The position numbers were made by a program, and so were the translations under genes. The notes beneath the pieces are model-generated. The model searched no databases and had not been told where the DNA came from. It saw nothing but the letters and a program-made list of their open reading frames with translations. 64,000 nt of DNA from Arthrobacter sp. P2b. GTDB taxonomy: Bacteria > Actinomycetota > Actinomycetes > Actinomycetales > Micrococcaceae. The stretch is taken from NCBI RefSeq assembly GCF_900168295.1, contig NZ_FVZL01000003.1, positions 1 through 64,000 of the forward strand, written 5' to 3'. Below are positions 9,896-18,690 of this stretch, in pieces; positions within the stretch are counted from its first letter, which is position 1, and each line of letters begins with the position of its first letter.

Positions 9896-10015
9896 ATGCC
9901 GTACGTTGATATCAACCCGCATAAAGGCCGTCCTAGATGGCAGGGCTACGCGATCCTGATCGTTCTACTTATTCTTACCGCCACCGTTGTGGCAGCTGCT
10001 ATAACTCGCATATGA
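9896..10015 (+). CDS. Small membrane protein (39 aa)
   Basis: It starts two bases after the preceding stop. The N-terminus MPYVDINPHKGRPRW is followed by one hydrophobic helix (GYAILIVLLILTATVVAAA) and ends ITRI. It lies 83 bases upstream of the EspI-like ATPase on the same strand. No family is recognised. Confidence 0.48.
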   Translation: MPYVDINPHKGRPRWQGYAILIVLLILTATVVAAAITRI

Positions 10016-10098
10016 CCCGCCCTGATCGCCTTAACCCCTAGACTTACTGTTTGTATCAATGCCGTACGAACTTATGCTCAAACGTCCGGGGGACTGAC

Positions 10099-11388
10099 AT
10101 GACCGATCCGACGGATCGAGATCCACACGCTCATGATAAGGACGCAGGGCAGCTACAGCGACGTCGCCGCGATTTACGTCGGTCTGAGCTGATGGATGCC
10201 AGGACAGGAAACATGCCAGCTGTACCGCCCAACACCTCCAGTCCACGCGACGCCCGCCCTCCCGCGAAGAGCCGGACCTCCTGGGCGGATGCTGCCGCCG
10301 CATCCGATGCCGTGCAGCCTGTCGTTGCAGAATCCGATACTTCCTTGCCACGTGTTGGCTCCAGCCAGACTCCGCCACCACCATCGAACGCTCCTGCTGG
10401 TGCTTCAGGCTTCCGCCGAAACCGGCCTACTGTTGCCGAGATGCTTGTTGACAGACCTATGCCTGACTTCATCAGTTCGCCTGGATTGTTCGTTAAGGAA
10501 CAGAAGCCGCGCCCAGTGGGCGGAATCCGTGGTGCCCTCTATAAACTCACCGGCGGTGCTTGGAACCTGGGCCCAGGTGCTAAGCAGCGGCAGGAAGACG
10601 AGTTGGCTCGCCGCATCTCACGGCAGTTGCAGGGCAGCTATAACACGGCCGTCCTGAGTCTCAAGGGGGGCATTGGAAAAACTTCCACTACTGTCGGCGT
10701 CGGCCTAACTCTCGCTGAATTCCGGGGAGACGCCCCATGCGCCATCGACGCCAACCCCGACTCGGGCGACCTCGTGGAGCGCGCACTGGGGGAGGATATA
10801 TATCAACAATCCAGCCCGCGTACCATCACAGATCTCCTTAGAAACATTGACTCCATTGATTCTTTGACAGACCTGGCCAGGTATATGCACCATGCCGGGC
10901 GTTTGCATCTTATAGCCGGAGAGCAGGACCCTGAGGTTTCAGATTCCTTGACCGCAGAGGAATACTTGCGTATCCGGAGGCTCGTTTCAGGCTACTATTC
11001 GGTGGCATTGACCGACTGCGGTACTGGAGTAACACACAATGCCATGAGCGGTATCTTGCAGTCTGCCGATAACCTTGTCATCGCTGCCGGCTACGCAGTG
11101 AGCGGTGCCAAGCGTGCCCGAAGCACTTTGCTCTGGTTGGCCAGCCATGGGTACGAGGAGTTGGCCAGAAATGCCATTGTAGTGATAACGGACAAAGACG
11201 AAGTCTCGTCCCGCGTGGACAAGGACGCGATTGAGGATCACCTTGCTGGTATCTGTCGTGAACTCATCGCTGTGCCGCATGATCGAGGTGTAGCGGATGG
11301 AGATTTGGTCACGCTGGATGTGCTCAGGCCCGAGACACGCCGTGCATATAAAGAAATTGCAGCCGCGATCGTGGATGGTTACCGATAG
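10099..11388 (+). CDS. EspI/MinD-like P-loop ATPase (ESX-associated type), orphan
   Basis: 429 residues from the ATG at 10099, which has GGGGGA upstream; a start at 10051 is possible but lacks a ribosome site. Residues 1-120 are charged then proline-rich and probably disordered. SSPGLFVKEQKPRP at 127-139 and LTGGAWNLGPG are signatures of mycobacterial EspI-like proteins. A deviant Walker A motif, SLKGGIGKTST, lies at 187-197, followed by AIDANPDSGDL and later SADNLVIAA, as in MinD/ParA/SIMIBI ATPases. In mycobacteria such proteins sit in type VII secretion loci. Here no EccB/C/D, mycosin or WXG100 gene is visible. Three small membrane proteins lie just upstream and could be partners. Confidence 0.8.
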   Translation: MTDPTDRDPHAHDKDAGQLQRRRRDLRRSELMDARTGNMPAVPPNTSSPRDARPPAKSRTSWADAAAASDAVQPVVAESDTSLPRVGSSQTPPPPSNAPAGASGFRRNRPTVAEMLVDRPMPDFISSPGLFVKEQKPRPVGGIRGALYKLTGGAWNLGPGAKQRQEDELARRISRQLQGSYNTAVLSLKGGIGKTSTTVGVGLTLAEFRGDAPCAIDANPDSGDLVERALGEDIYQQSSPRTITDLLRNIDSIDSLTDLARYMHHAGRLHLIAGEQDPEVSDSLTAEEYLRIRRLVSGYYSVALTDCGTGVTHNAMSGILQSADNLVIAAGYAVSGAKRARSTLLWLASHGYEELARNAIVVITDKDEVSSRVDKDAIEDHLAGICRELIAVPHDRGVADGDLVTLDVLRPETRRAYKEIAAAIVDGYR

Positions 11389-11620
11389 CTTTCGCTTAAA
11401 GATGCACCGGATACGGTGATGAAAGAAGCCCCGCTAACTGAGGGGGCAAGCAGAGCTTCTCTTGTGGCTGGCTTCACGCCAATGCAGCCAGCGCCGACCA
11501 CATCACAAGCGACCACTCGTATTAGCCGACTTTCGGAATATAGCCAGCCGAATAGTAATCTTGATATTTCCTTGAGGCTTTCTTTGGGGAAAGTTGCATT
11601 CCCCATATTAGTCTTCGGGC

Positions 11621-11869
11621 GTGGAAAACATCAGCCCTCTGGCCCGCATACCTAAGTACCATCTTCCTGCTGCCTGTCCGGAATGTGAACACGTGCACCA
11701 GGTTGTCCAGGGATTACTTATTGCCCGGCTTCGCCGCATACTGAATGTTCGGCCTATTTGCCGGGCAGATGACGGGTTCGGGGGTGGCATCGAACATGAC
11801 GGGCGCTGTGGGTGCCGCAACTCTTTTCATGCCTTGGCAGCGCCCATTGCTGACATAATGTCAGAGTAG
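11621..11869 (+). CDS. Small Cys/His-rich protein, putative zinc ribbon (paralogue A)
   Basis: 82 residues from a GTG. CPECEH near residue 19 and CGCRNSFH near 64 could form a zinc site. Between them is ADDGFGGGIEHDG. A protein encoded on the other strand at 16463-16681 has the same layout (CPTCHH...DDGFGGGIEHDG-C-CRDPFH). The two DNA copies differ mainly at third codon positions in the conserved block, which indicates selection on the protein. It lies 230 bases after the EspI-like ATPase, so a link with that operon is possible. No known family is recognised. Confidence 0.55.
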   Translation: MENISPLARIPKYHLPAACPECEHVHQVVQGLLIARLRRILNVRPICRADDGFGGGIEHDGRCGCRNSFHALAAPIADIMSE

Positions 11870-12947
11870 AAAAAATTTGGGCGAGCGTAACAACCCATCA
11901 GCGCCTCCGCTTGGTAGATTCCATCCCTTGACGTGGTTTTCCGTCATATGCCACCTCAGAGCCACGGATGCGTCGCTGCAGCCTGATCTACAATGCCCTG
12001 CGAATAACTTACGTGGATTCACCCGGGCATTGGTGGTCAAATATAATCCCATCGGCGGCTCTAGCAGCCGTGGCAGCCGTTTGGAAATTCTTGGTCCCCT
12101 GGTTTCCGTGAAGGACATGGTGCCGTTTTTCACCACATCCTCGCATCCTCAACGCCACGAAGCCCAACGTATTCAGCGCCCGAGCGTAACCCGCACTCGT
12201 CAGCGTTGCCCCGGTGAGGATCGATGCTCTCCTGGGACTGACCAACAGGGTAACGAAGCCCTCCGTCACCAGCTGAGGAACAAGAACTTGAGCATAAAGC
12301 ACATCAGCGACAGTCGGATAATATCCCCCAAATTTATTGCTCAAGCTGTATAGCACGGATTAGATGCACTCTTCTGTCAGTTGAAGGAGTGAGGGTCGTA
12401 ATTGTCTAGACCCGCGCGACGCTCTGCAACTGGGGAATCTCTCCTCGTTAAACCGTGCAGTTTCGGACTCGGATCCTGTTGCAGCTTCAGGCTTACCTAG
12501 GGAGGACTTGAGCCCGTCTCGTGTGCCCCCGAGATGTTCAGATTCCCGTCTGTCACGGACATTTGGCCGTGCCGGGTCGGTAAGGGTTCAGTCTTGGCAT
12601 CCTTACTGACTTTCTGCTTACCTCCCGTCACTGGTATTCTGCCTCGCATTTATGAATCGTCTACTAGCGCGCATAAGGCTGAGCAGCCGCTCCACCATCC
12701 TGCTAGAGCTGAATACGAAAATATTTAAATCAAATGTCGGAAAGGAATAGTGGCAACACTAGGAACCGACCAACGAATAGATCCCACGGGGCACTGCCAA
12801 CGCACACTAAGCCAGTTAGGCGCCCGCCCTGGCGGAAGTCCGCCGGCGGGCTGACGGCGCGCGTCAGTCCAAGGCCCTCAGCGTGTTGGCACCGAGACAT
12901 TGATGCTGAACGACTAGGAGTCTGTAGGCGTGGACGCGTCCGACGCA
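11870..12947. other. Long stretch without a supported gene
   Basis: About 1.1 kb. The best ORF is on the minus strand, 12009-12356, starting GTG and reading VLYSLSNKFGGYYPTVADVL. It could be a remnant of a regulator-like protein, but it has no motif and its 3' half is low quality. No RNA gene, insertion sequence or clear repeat is seen. Together with the E2 remnant that follows, this looks like decayed DNA. Confidence 0.4.
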
Positions 12948-13085
12948 GCGGTCCGCGGGGTCACAGAGCTGACGCTGAGCTTCGACCACAGGTTATGACG
13001 GCGGCACCGCCGCCGAACTCCTCCGCTTTGTGGCGGACGCTGTGGAGCACCTGCCAGTCTCGTTGTCGACCGTCCTGCGCAGGAA
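12948..13085 (+). pseudogene. Frameshifted C-terminal fragment of a 2-oxoacid dehydrogenase E2 gene
   Basis: The frame from 12948 reads AVRGVTELTLSFDHRL and then meets TGA. After a two-base shift it continues DGGTAAELLRFVADAVEHL. Joined, these match the end of the intact E2 at 22773-24251 (VTELTLTFDHRVCDGGTAAGFLRFVADA). The catalytic DHRxxDG motif is where the frame breaks. No other part of E2 is found nearby. It lies just upstream of the metallo-hydrolase at 13189. Confidence 0.72.
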
Positions 13086-13188
13086 GCTCTCCGGCTCCTC
13101 TGGGGGGACTGAGTGGAACTCGCGTAAGTGCTAGGTAGAATCGGACGGCTGGACGAATGAACGCTGGTTTGCTGGAGGTGCAGAAAAA

Positions 13189-14004
13189 ATGTCGGAATGG
13201 CTCGAAGTCGGCGAGGACAACTACGTGCTGGTCACCGAAGGATCGCTGCTAAACACGGGACTGATCGTGGGATCCGAGCGGGCTATGGTGATCGACACCG
13301 GTTGCGGTCCCCGGCAGGGCAGGAAGATTCTGGACGCGGTAAGGGAAAAGAGTCAGCTGCCGCTCGTCGTCGTCAACACCCACGCCCATTACGACCACTT
13401 CTTCGGCAACGCGGTGTTCGCGGAAGCCGGCGTCACGGAATTTTGGGCACACCGGAACTGCGCCACCGATATCGAAGTACGTGGGGACGTGCAGCGCCGT
13501 TTCGTTGGGACACTGGAACCGGAGATGTCCGCAGCTGAAGGCGAGAACGTGGAAATCGTAGTTCCCAACGCCATCGTGAAGGACCAGCCCGTGCTGGTTG
13601 ACCTTGGCGGACTGAGCGCGGCCCTGTTTCATTTGGGCCGGGGCCACACCGACGGCGACTTGCTCGTGGGCACCCCCACCACCCTTTTCGTGGGTGACCT
13701 CGTGGAGCAGGGCGCGCCCCCGTCCTTCGAGGACTCCTACCCGGAGGAGTGGGCGGATGCGCTCCGGCATATTTCTGCGCTGCGCCACCGTTACGACTTC
13801 CTAATTCCCGGGCACGGGAAGCTATGCAGCGACCAGTTCGTCAAGACCATGGCGGAAACAATGACCACCGCAGTTCGCCAGGCACGGCAGTCCATTCGGG
13901 ACACTCCTAGCGATGCCACTAAAGCCATCCCAGTCTTACCCTATGGGCCGGAGCAGTCACGTTGGTTCATCAAGCGCCTCCAAGAGACCCGCCGGGCGCA
14001 CTAG
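13189..14004 (+). CDS. Metallo-beta-lactamase-fold hydrolase
   Basis: 271 residues. The zinc-binding HxHxDH motif is NTHAHYDHFFGN at 63-74. A further metal ligand lies in HLGRGHTDGDLLV, and the late histidine is in PGHGKLC. The layout is that of class B-like/glyoxalase II-type hydrolases, and the substrate cannot be told. Base usage is typical of the host, unlike the DNA to its left, so it may mark the end of the island. It converges on the GAF-ANTAR gene, with 19 bases between stops. Confidence 0.85.
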   Translation: MSEWLEVGEDNYVLVTEGSLLNTGLIVGSERAMVIDTGCGPRQGRKILDAVREKSQLPLVVVNTHAHYDHFFGNAVFAEAGVTEFWAHRNCATDIEVRGDVQRRFVGTLEPEMSAAEGENVEIVVPNAIVKDQPVLVDLGGLSAALFHLGRGHTDGDLLVGTPTTLFVGDLVEQGAPPSFEDSYPEEWADALRHISALRHRYDFLIPGHGKLCSDQFVKTMAETMTTAVRQARQSIRDTPSDATKAIPVLPYGPEQSRWFIKRLQETRRAH

Positions 14005-14023
14005 CTCGCGCGATAGAAGCGTC

Positions 14024-14818
14024 CTACGCCAGCACCGGCGGCTCGAACCGAGTCCCCGGCGAGCCGCCGGCCATTGCCTTCAGGATGTTCTCCGCTACGC
14101 TGCGGACTTTCAGGTTCCGCTGACGGGACACCCCGGCAAGCTTGCTGAACGCTTCGGTGTAGGAGCAGCGGTTCTGGGCCATGATCACTCCGCATGCCAC
14201 GTCAATGGACGTGCGGCTTTCCAGAACTGTCTTCAGGTTGTCCCCGGCGGAGCGTACGCTCCGCACCTCCAAAGCCAGCTTCATGCTGGACGACGCGACC
14301 CTCGCCAACCATGTGGCCTCGCCCACCAAGTCGGGCGTGAACTCGAAACCCGCCGGCCCCAGGAACACCAGGGTGCAGCTTGCCCGCGCCTGAAGCTCCA
14401 GCGGAACAGCCAGCGCCCCGCCGTACCCTGCCCCCGCCAGGCGGCGCCGGTATGCCTGCCAACGCTGGGCCGTGCCGCCCGTTGTCAGCGCTACGGGTCC
14501 TCTCGTAGCGGCCGCGTGCTCCATGGGACCGTCGCCGTATCGGTCCTCGGAGGAGGCGACATTGACTGCCGGGCTGGTATTGCCAGCAGTGACGGGGGGA
14601 CTTCCCTCGGACACCATCGTGGCGGCACAGTCAACCCCCGTCCCCGCCGATCCGGTGAGTGCCAGCGCAGCAGCGTCAGCCAGCCGCTGCACCGACGCCA
14701 ATTCTGTGTCCGCTCCGGTGATCAGGTCCAACAGGAATCCAGGGCGTTCCGTGCGCTTACTTCCGGATGCCGGCTGTACTGTCACGCTTCTGCCCCCACT
14801 CGACGATCGGTTCTGCAC
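14024..14818 (-). CDS. GAF-ANTAR domain regulator
   Basis: 264 residues from a GTG. An N-terminal GAF-like sensor domain (about 25-175) ends in LTFLG-type strands (CTLVFLGPAGFEF). The C-terminal ANTAR RNA-binding domain (about 190-250) reads LKTVLESRTSIDVACGVIMAQNR then CSYTEAFSKLAGVSRQRN. ANTAR proteins bind two-hairpin RNA motifs to prevent transcription termination. Its C-terminal part is very like that of the gene at 56785-57648. Both genes share an upstream inverted repeat, GAGTA-N5-TACTC. The signal sensed is unknown. Confidence 0.85.
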   Translation of the reverse strand: MQNRSSSGGRSVTVQPASGSKRTERPGFLLDLITGADTELASVQRLADAAALALTGSAGTGVDCAATMVSEGSPPVTAGNTSPAVNVASSEDRYGDGPMEHAAATRGPVALTTGGTAQRWQAYRRRLAGAGYGGALAVPLELQARASCTLVFLGPAGFEFTPDLVGEATWLARVASSSMKLALEVRSVRSAGDNLKTVLESRTSIDVACGVIMAQNRCSYTEAFSKLAGVSRQRNLKVRSVAENILKAMAGGSPGTRFEPPVLA

Positions 14819-14867
14819 CGCAACAGCGCGGCCCTTTCCTCGAATCTAGGGGTGTGCCCGGGTGCGG

Positions 14868-14893
14868 ACACGAGTAGCCGGTACTCTATTTTT
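14868..14893 (-). promoter_or_regulatory. Conserved inverted-repeat operator candidate upstream of GAF-ANTAR gene
   Basis: On the plus strand the site reads ACACGAGTA, five variable bases, then TACTCTATTTTT. GAGTA and TACTC form a dyad. It lies 50 bases upstream of the GTG of the gene at 14818. The same 26-base pattern, differing only in the spacer, occurs at 57723-57748 ahead of the other GAF-ANTAR gene of this type. It may be an operator or part of the promoter. Confidence 0.55.
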
Positions 14894-15142
14894 CTGGCCA
14901 GTTCTGAGCAGTACTTGCTTTAGGCTACCGCGCCCCGCAAGCCATTCAGAAAGGCCGGTAGGCGTCGCCTTTTGGTGGCGAGCACTAGCTTCGGTGAGGG
15001 CTCTGCGATGATTGGCCGCAGTCAGCGCTGTGGGCACTGGGAAGGGACGCACGGATTGCAACTCTTACCGAGTTCATAAGGATCGAATACAACCCCAAGC
15101 CCGGCCTACCTGGGGGCACTTTCTGCCACGCTTCTCGACGGC

Positions 15143-16215
15143 GTGAAAACGAAGGCAAGTCGTTTTTCGAGCCAGTCCAGCCGTTCTCCGCAGTTGTCTA
15201 CGGCGACTCACATTTCAATGGGCCGCGGCGACGAGCCACCCACAGACGAGCCCATGGTCTACAACACAGGTGACTGGTGCTCGCGGATGAACGTCATGCG
15301 GGGGCACGGTCTTCACGATAGAAGAACGGCGACCTTCACCAGATGTACCGACCCATCCAAAACCGGTGTTATCAGCCACAACCCCAGGGTGTTCATCCTC
15401 GACGGCAAAAACGACCTCAGCCTCAACGTCACACTGGACCAGCTCATAACCCGCTACAACCTGATCTTGCACCCGCGCCGCCAGCGGCATCCCCAAAATC
15501 GTCATCCTTGCCGATTCGCCCAACACCAGCCACTCGGCAGTTGGACCAGCCGGGACCAGTTCACGCATAACTACGTGACATGACCCTCGCCGCGCCAGAT
15601 CGTGCGCACGCTGACATGTACTCGTCGCTCGTGGCCCACCACTAACGAGTGCCGGCCGCGACGAACTAACGACGCCATCCACGCCAAGCACGAACGGCAC
15701 GTATATGGTGGGCAAGGTCACCGCCGACGCCGTCCGCCACCTTGTCCCAAGGGCAACCTCCTGTGGACTGGTGGACACCACGAACTTTCTCGGCAGTAAG
15801 GATTCTTTCATCCCCATCCCCGCATGGGATAGTCTCGCGGCTGACTGGTCCGGGTTCCACAGCGGCGCGGCGTCCATATATACAACATTGTTTGCACGAC
15901 GGGGTGCAGGGCTACTGCCAGCGAGAATTACTGCCGCTGGTGGGGACGGAAGCCAGATGATCTACACCAACGCCACCACCGGCTTCGTGCAAGGGGGGAC
16001 ACCGTCTACGCCGAAGCGGATCTGTCCGTTGATACCGAATGGGGCATTACTCCTTCGGGTGCAGCTTCCTTACGCAGGCATCGAGCTACTACCGCTTACC
16101 AGCGCAGCTGCCAGAATCGGCTCCCACGACATTGGCTTGCAGTCTTTCGCCGGCGGCATGACGATCAACAGGCAGGATTCCTTGTGGTTCGTAACCCAAA
16201 CTTTGTTCTGTTCGC
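15143..16215 (+). pseudogene. Decayed coding region, possibly an SGNH-type secreted protein
   Basis: Third-position G/C bias moves between frames along this stretch, as expected for a gene broken by indels. One piece (15345-15480) reads NPRVFILDGKNDLSLNVTLD. A second, in the next frame, reads SGIPKIVILADSPNTSHSAV. Together these resemble the GxND block and following strand of SGNH hydrolases. Later pieces include TYMVGKVTADAVRHLV, SKDSFIPIPAWDSLAADWSG (15705-15880) and GDTVYAEADLSVDTEWGITP (about 15990-16050). No intact reading frame joins them. The family assignment is weak. Confidence 0.35.
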
Positions 16216-16462
16216 TGGCACGGCATTGTGAGGTTTTGTTTTGCTCCGCAGTGGAAACACCACGTTCCGGCGTGGGCCGGGTAGGCGTCCGCAGAGTGCT
16301 GGACAGGCTAGTAGGAGGTGCCGTTCAACCACTCGTCGTAGCACGCCTCAAGCAGTAGCTACCAACTGTCGTCTGGGTGCCTTGCAGCTAGGGCACCTGC
16401 GCGGGCGGTTGAACCAAGCGACCCAGCGGCGTGCGAGTCATACGTTCCTCAAAGTCTTGACT

Positions 16463-16681
16463 CTAACGCGTGCCAGAGTGGAATGGGTCTCGGCACGGGC
16501 AGCTGCCATCGTGCTCGATGCCGCCGCCGAATCCATCGTCGAAGGAGCAGCGTGGCGAGGGCGGGGGCATCCGAAGCACTCGCCGAACGAACGCTTCCAC
16601 GACGGAAGTCTTGCCAGCGTCTGCGTGGTGACATGTTGGACAGACTTCCCCTGTGCGGTCGTTTGAAATGGCCATCCCCAA
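16463..16681 (-). CDS. Small Cys/His-rich protein, putative zinc ribbon (paralogue B)
   Basis: 72 residues from TTG at 16681; an ATG two codons in (16675) gives 70 residues. CPTCHH near residue 14 and CPCRDPFH near 61 flank DDGFGGGIEHDG. The layout matches the protein at 11621-11869. Identical amino acids are encoded with different synonymous codons (for example GFGGGIEHDG), so the similarity is protein-level. It lies just past the terminator of the acyltransferase gene. Function unknown. Confidence 0.55.
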   Translation of the reverse strand: MGMAISNDRTGEVCPTCHHADAGKTSVVEAFVRRVLRMPPPSPRCSFDDGFGGGIEHDGSCPCRDPFHSGTR

Positions 16682-16749
16682 TAGTTATCGGGTCCTGATC
16701 AACACAGCCCAAGGTAAAGCTCAAGGTCATATCAAGAATTGGGGACAAG

Positions 16750-16784
16750 AAGGCCCCGCGGCAACGTGACTAGCGCGGGGCCTT
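16750..16784 (-). terminator. Strong hairpin terminator of the OafA-type gene
   Basis: A perfect 11-bp stem (AAGGCCCCGCG / CGCGGGGCCTT) with a 13-base loop lies about 100 bases past the stop of the minus-strand acyltransferase. The minus-strand 3' side is only weakly T-rich. Confidence 0.75.
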
Positions 16785-16884
16785 CCGGTCACCGGCACGC
16801 GCTTGGGGCATGCGTGAAGAAGACCGAGCCAAAGGTAACCCAGTGGGTGGTCGACTTCCAACTTTTGGTTCTTCCGAGAGCTGT

Positions 16885-18009
16885 CTAGGAGTGGGCTGCA
16901 CGGTGCCTCGGCCGTTTGGCGGGCGCTACCGTAGCTCGCTTCGCCGCTGACCTAATAGGCGCTTCTATATACCTGGCCGACAAGTAGGCGACGGCAATAG
17001 TTAGGGCCACACTCAGTGCAGCGCGAAGAATTTCAGCGCCAGGGAATTCAATCACTTCGCGAACGCCAAAGAGGATTGGGTAGTGCCAAAGATATATTCC
17101 GTAGGACAGGTTTCGGCCGGTCCAGGCTAACGCCTTATGAGCGAGCAGCAACGAGAGTCCCTGACCCGAGGCGCATACCAGCCCTGAGATCAGCACTGCC
17201 GAGGTCGCCGCGATGAGGATCGGGGAAAATGCTCGCATTGCGACGTCGAGAGGCCCCGGCCCGTCATGGGGAACCAGTAGGAACGCCGCCGTCACGAGCA
17301 CTAATCCAGCCGGCCACGCTAGCCGAATCGACCACTCATGGATCCTGGACCCAGGCGCCAGCGTAAGCAACATCGCGAGCAGGCAACCGATTAGGAGTTG
17401 GTCCGCCCGGGTATCGGGCCCGTTAGCGAGCCGCCATGGACTGACACCGCTGAATGCCAGTGCAGCGCGCTCAACGAGTGCCAGCACGACTAGCACGGCA
17501 GTAACCGCACTCACGGCCCGCAGTGTAAGTTTCCGCAGCAGCACGACCAAAATTAGCGGCCACACTAGGTAGAACTGTTCCTCTACGGCGAGGGACCAGG
17601 TGTGCCCCAGTGCGCCACCGTCAACACTGCTCCCGAACCAGCCTCCCCTCCACAGATTCATCGTGTGCGAAGCCGAAAGGACTGCATTCCAACCTTGTTC
17701 CCCCCACTCGTTAGGGGCCACGAGCGCCAGGACGACGACAATCGCGCATACCGCTAACATAGCCGGCCATAGCCGCGCAAGCCTGTGCAAGTAGAAAGCG
17801 CGTAAGCTAACGCGCCCTGTTGCATTGAACTCCCGGAGCAGTAGCAGGGTGATGACGAACCCGCTGAGAGTAAAGAAGACGTCAACGCCTACGTGTCCCC
17901 CTGGCATGAGTGGGCCGGCCGCGTGTGAAACTACAACGGCAGCCACAGCAACGGTGCGAAGACCATCTAGGGCGTCCACCCTGCCCACTGAGCTGATTTG
18001 TGCAGGCAT
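16885..18009 (-). CDS. Acyltransferase-3 (OafA/YrhL-like) membrane protein
   Basis: About 374 residues from ATG at 18009 (MPAQISSVGRVDALDGLRT). The frame is open to 18141, but the extra N-terminus is not family-like. Ten or more helices are visible. Conserved features are ALDGLRTVAVAAVVVSHA, GGHVGVDVFFTLSGFVIT, RLARLWPAM and GHTWSLAVEEQFYLVWP. It should O-acylate cell-surface or exported glycans. It is a close paralogue of the gene at 49761-50975, sharing GPDTRADxLLIGC. A hairpin terminator follows. Confidence 0.9.
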   Translation of the reverse strand: MPAQISSVGRVDALDGLRTVAVAAVVVSHAAGPLMPGGHVGVDVFFTLSGFVITLLLLREFNATGRVSLRAFYLHRLARLWPAMLAVCAIVVVLALVAPNEWGEQGWNAVLSASHTMNLWRGGWFGSSVDGGALGHTWSLAVEEQFYLVWPLILVVLLRKLTLRAVSAVTAVLVVLALVERAALAFSGVSPWRLANGPDTRADQLLIGCLLAMLLTLAPGSRIHEWSIRLAWPAGLVLVTAAFLLVPHDGPGPLDVAMRAFSPILIAATSAVLISGLVCASGQGLSLLLAHKALAWTGRNLSYGIYLWHYPILFGVREVIEFPGAEILRAALSVALTIAVAYLSARYIEAPIRSAAKRATVAPAKRPRHRAAHS

Positions 18010-18225
18010 GGTTGTAGACGTCACTTGCTCCCCCAACAGATGGTTCTTTACTTCGACGTTCAAGTGTACGGGGAAATTGGCGGCCCTAAGACCGGTAAGT
18101 GTCCTAACTGCTCTAGAGGGGACAAGCGCGACATGAACCAAGGCGATGACCCCTGTGCAACTGCGCTTGACCAGCTCCAGTATCCGGCTGGCACCCCTGA
18201 CGCTACGGTGCCCCTTCCCCCCGGG

Positions 18226-18690
18226 TCAGCGGGTATCCACGTCCTCGAACACCAGGAACGTCTGCGTGTCGAGTACTCCGGGCATGGACTGCAGCTGGTC
18301 GAAGATGACCCGCCGCAGGTCGATGTTGTCCACGGCGCGGACCAGCAGGATCACGTCAAAGTCGCCGCCCACGAGGGCAATGTGGTGCACCTCCGGGATG
18401 GCGCCCAGCTGGTCGCGGAGCTCCCGCCACGAATCCTGCCGCAGCTTCAGGGTCACGTAGGCGGACGACCGGAGGCCCGCCTTGATGGGATCCACCAGCG
18501 CCGTGAACCGGGACAGCACCCCTTCACTGGTGAGCCGGCCGATCCGGGTGTATGCATGCGCCCGGGAGATGTGGACGTTCTCCGCCACCTGGGTGACGGA
18601 CATCCTGCCGTCCCGGGTGAGTTCGGAAATGATCCTGCGGTCGATGTCGTCCAACGGTACGGGTTCCGTCCCGGCATCCCTGGCTGCCAT
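18226..18690 (-). CDS. Lrp/AsnC-family regulator, probably of the adjacent 2-oxoacid dehydrogenase operon
   Basis: 154 residues from ATG at 18690, which has GTGGA four bases upstream; a GTG at 18699 is an alternative. The N-terminal helix-turn-helix is LDDIDRRIISELTRDGRMSV then VAENVHISRAHAYTRIGRL. The C-terminal RAM (ligand-binding) domain runs from about 75 (AYVTLKLRQDSW...HHIALVGGDFDVILLVRAVD). Family members of the BkdR type sense branched-chain amino or keto acids. Its upstream region is duplicated ahead of the E1alpha gene, and the second copy still encodes a vestige of this protein's first codons (VDKMAAGDTG). This suggests it once lay directly divergent from the operon. Confidence 0.88.
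   Translation of the reverse strand: MAARDAGTEPVPLDDIDRRIISELTRDGRMSVTQVAENVHISRAHAYTRIGRLTSEGVLSRFTALVDPIKAGLRSSAYVTLKLRQDSWRELRDQLGAIPEVHHIALVGGDFDVILLVRAVDNIDLRRVIFDQLQSMPGVLDTQTFLVFEDVDTR

Noticed and set aside
12009..12356. Minus-strand ORF of 115 codons (VLYSLSNKFGGYYPTVADVL...)
   Set aside because: The first half looks somewhat protein-like, but no motif, homologous copy or convincing codon bias was found, and the 3' half is poor.
14868..14893. Idea that the GAGTA-N5-TACTC site is an intrinsic terminator
   Set aside because: The stem is only five base pairs, and the ATTTTT lies on the wrong side for the minus-strand gene it precedes; an operator fits better.
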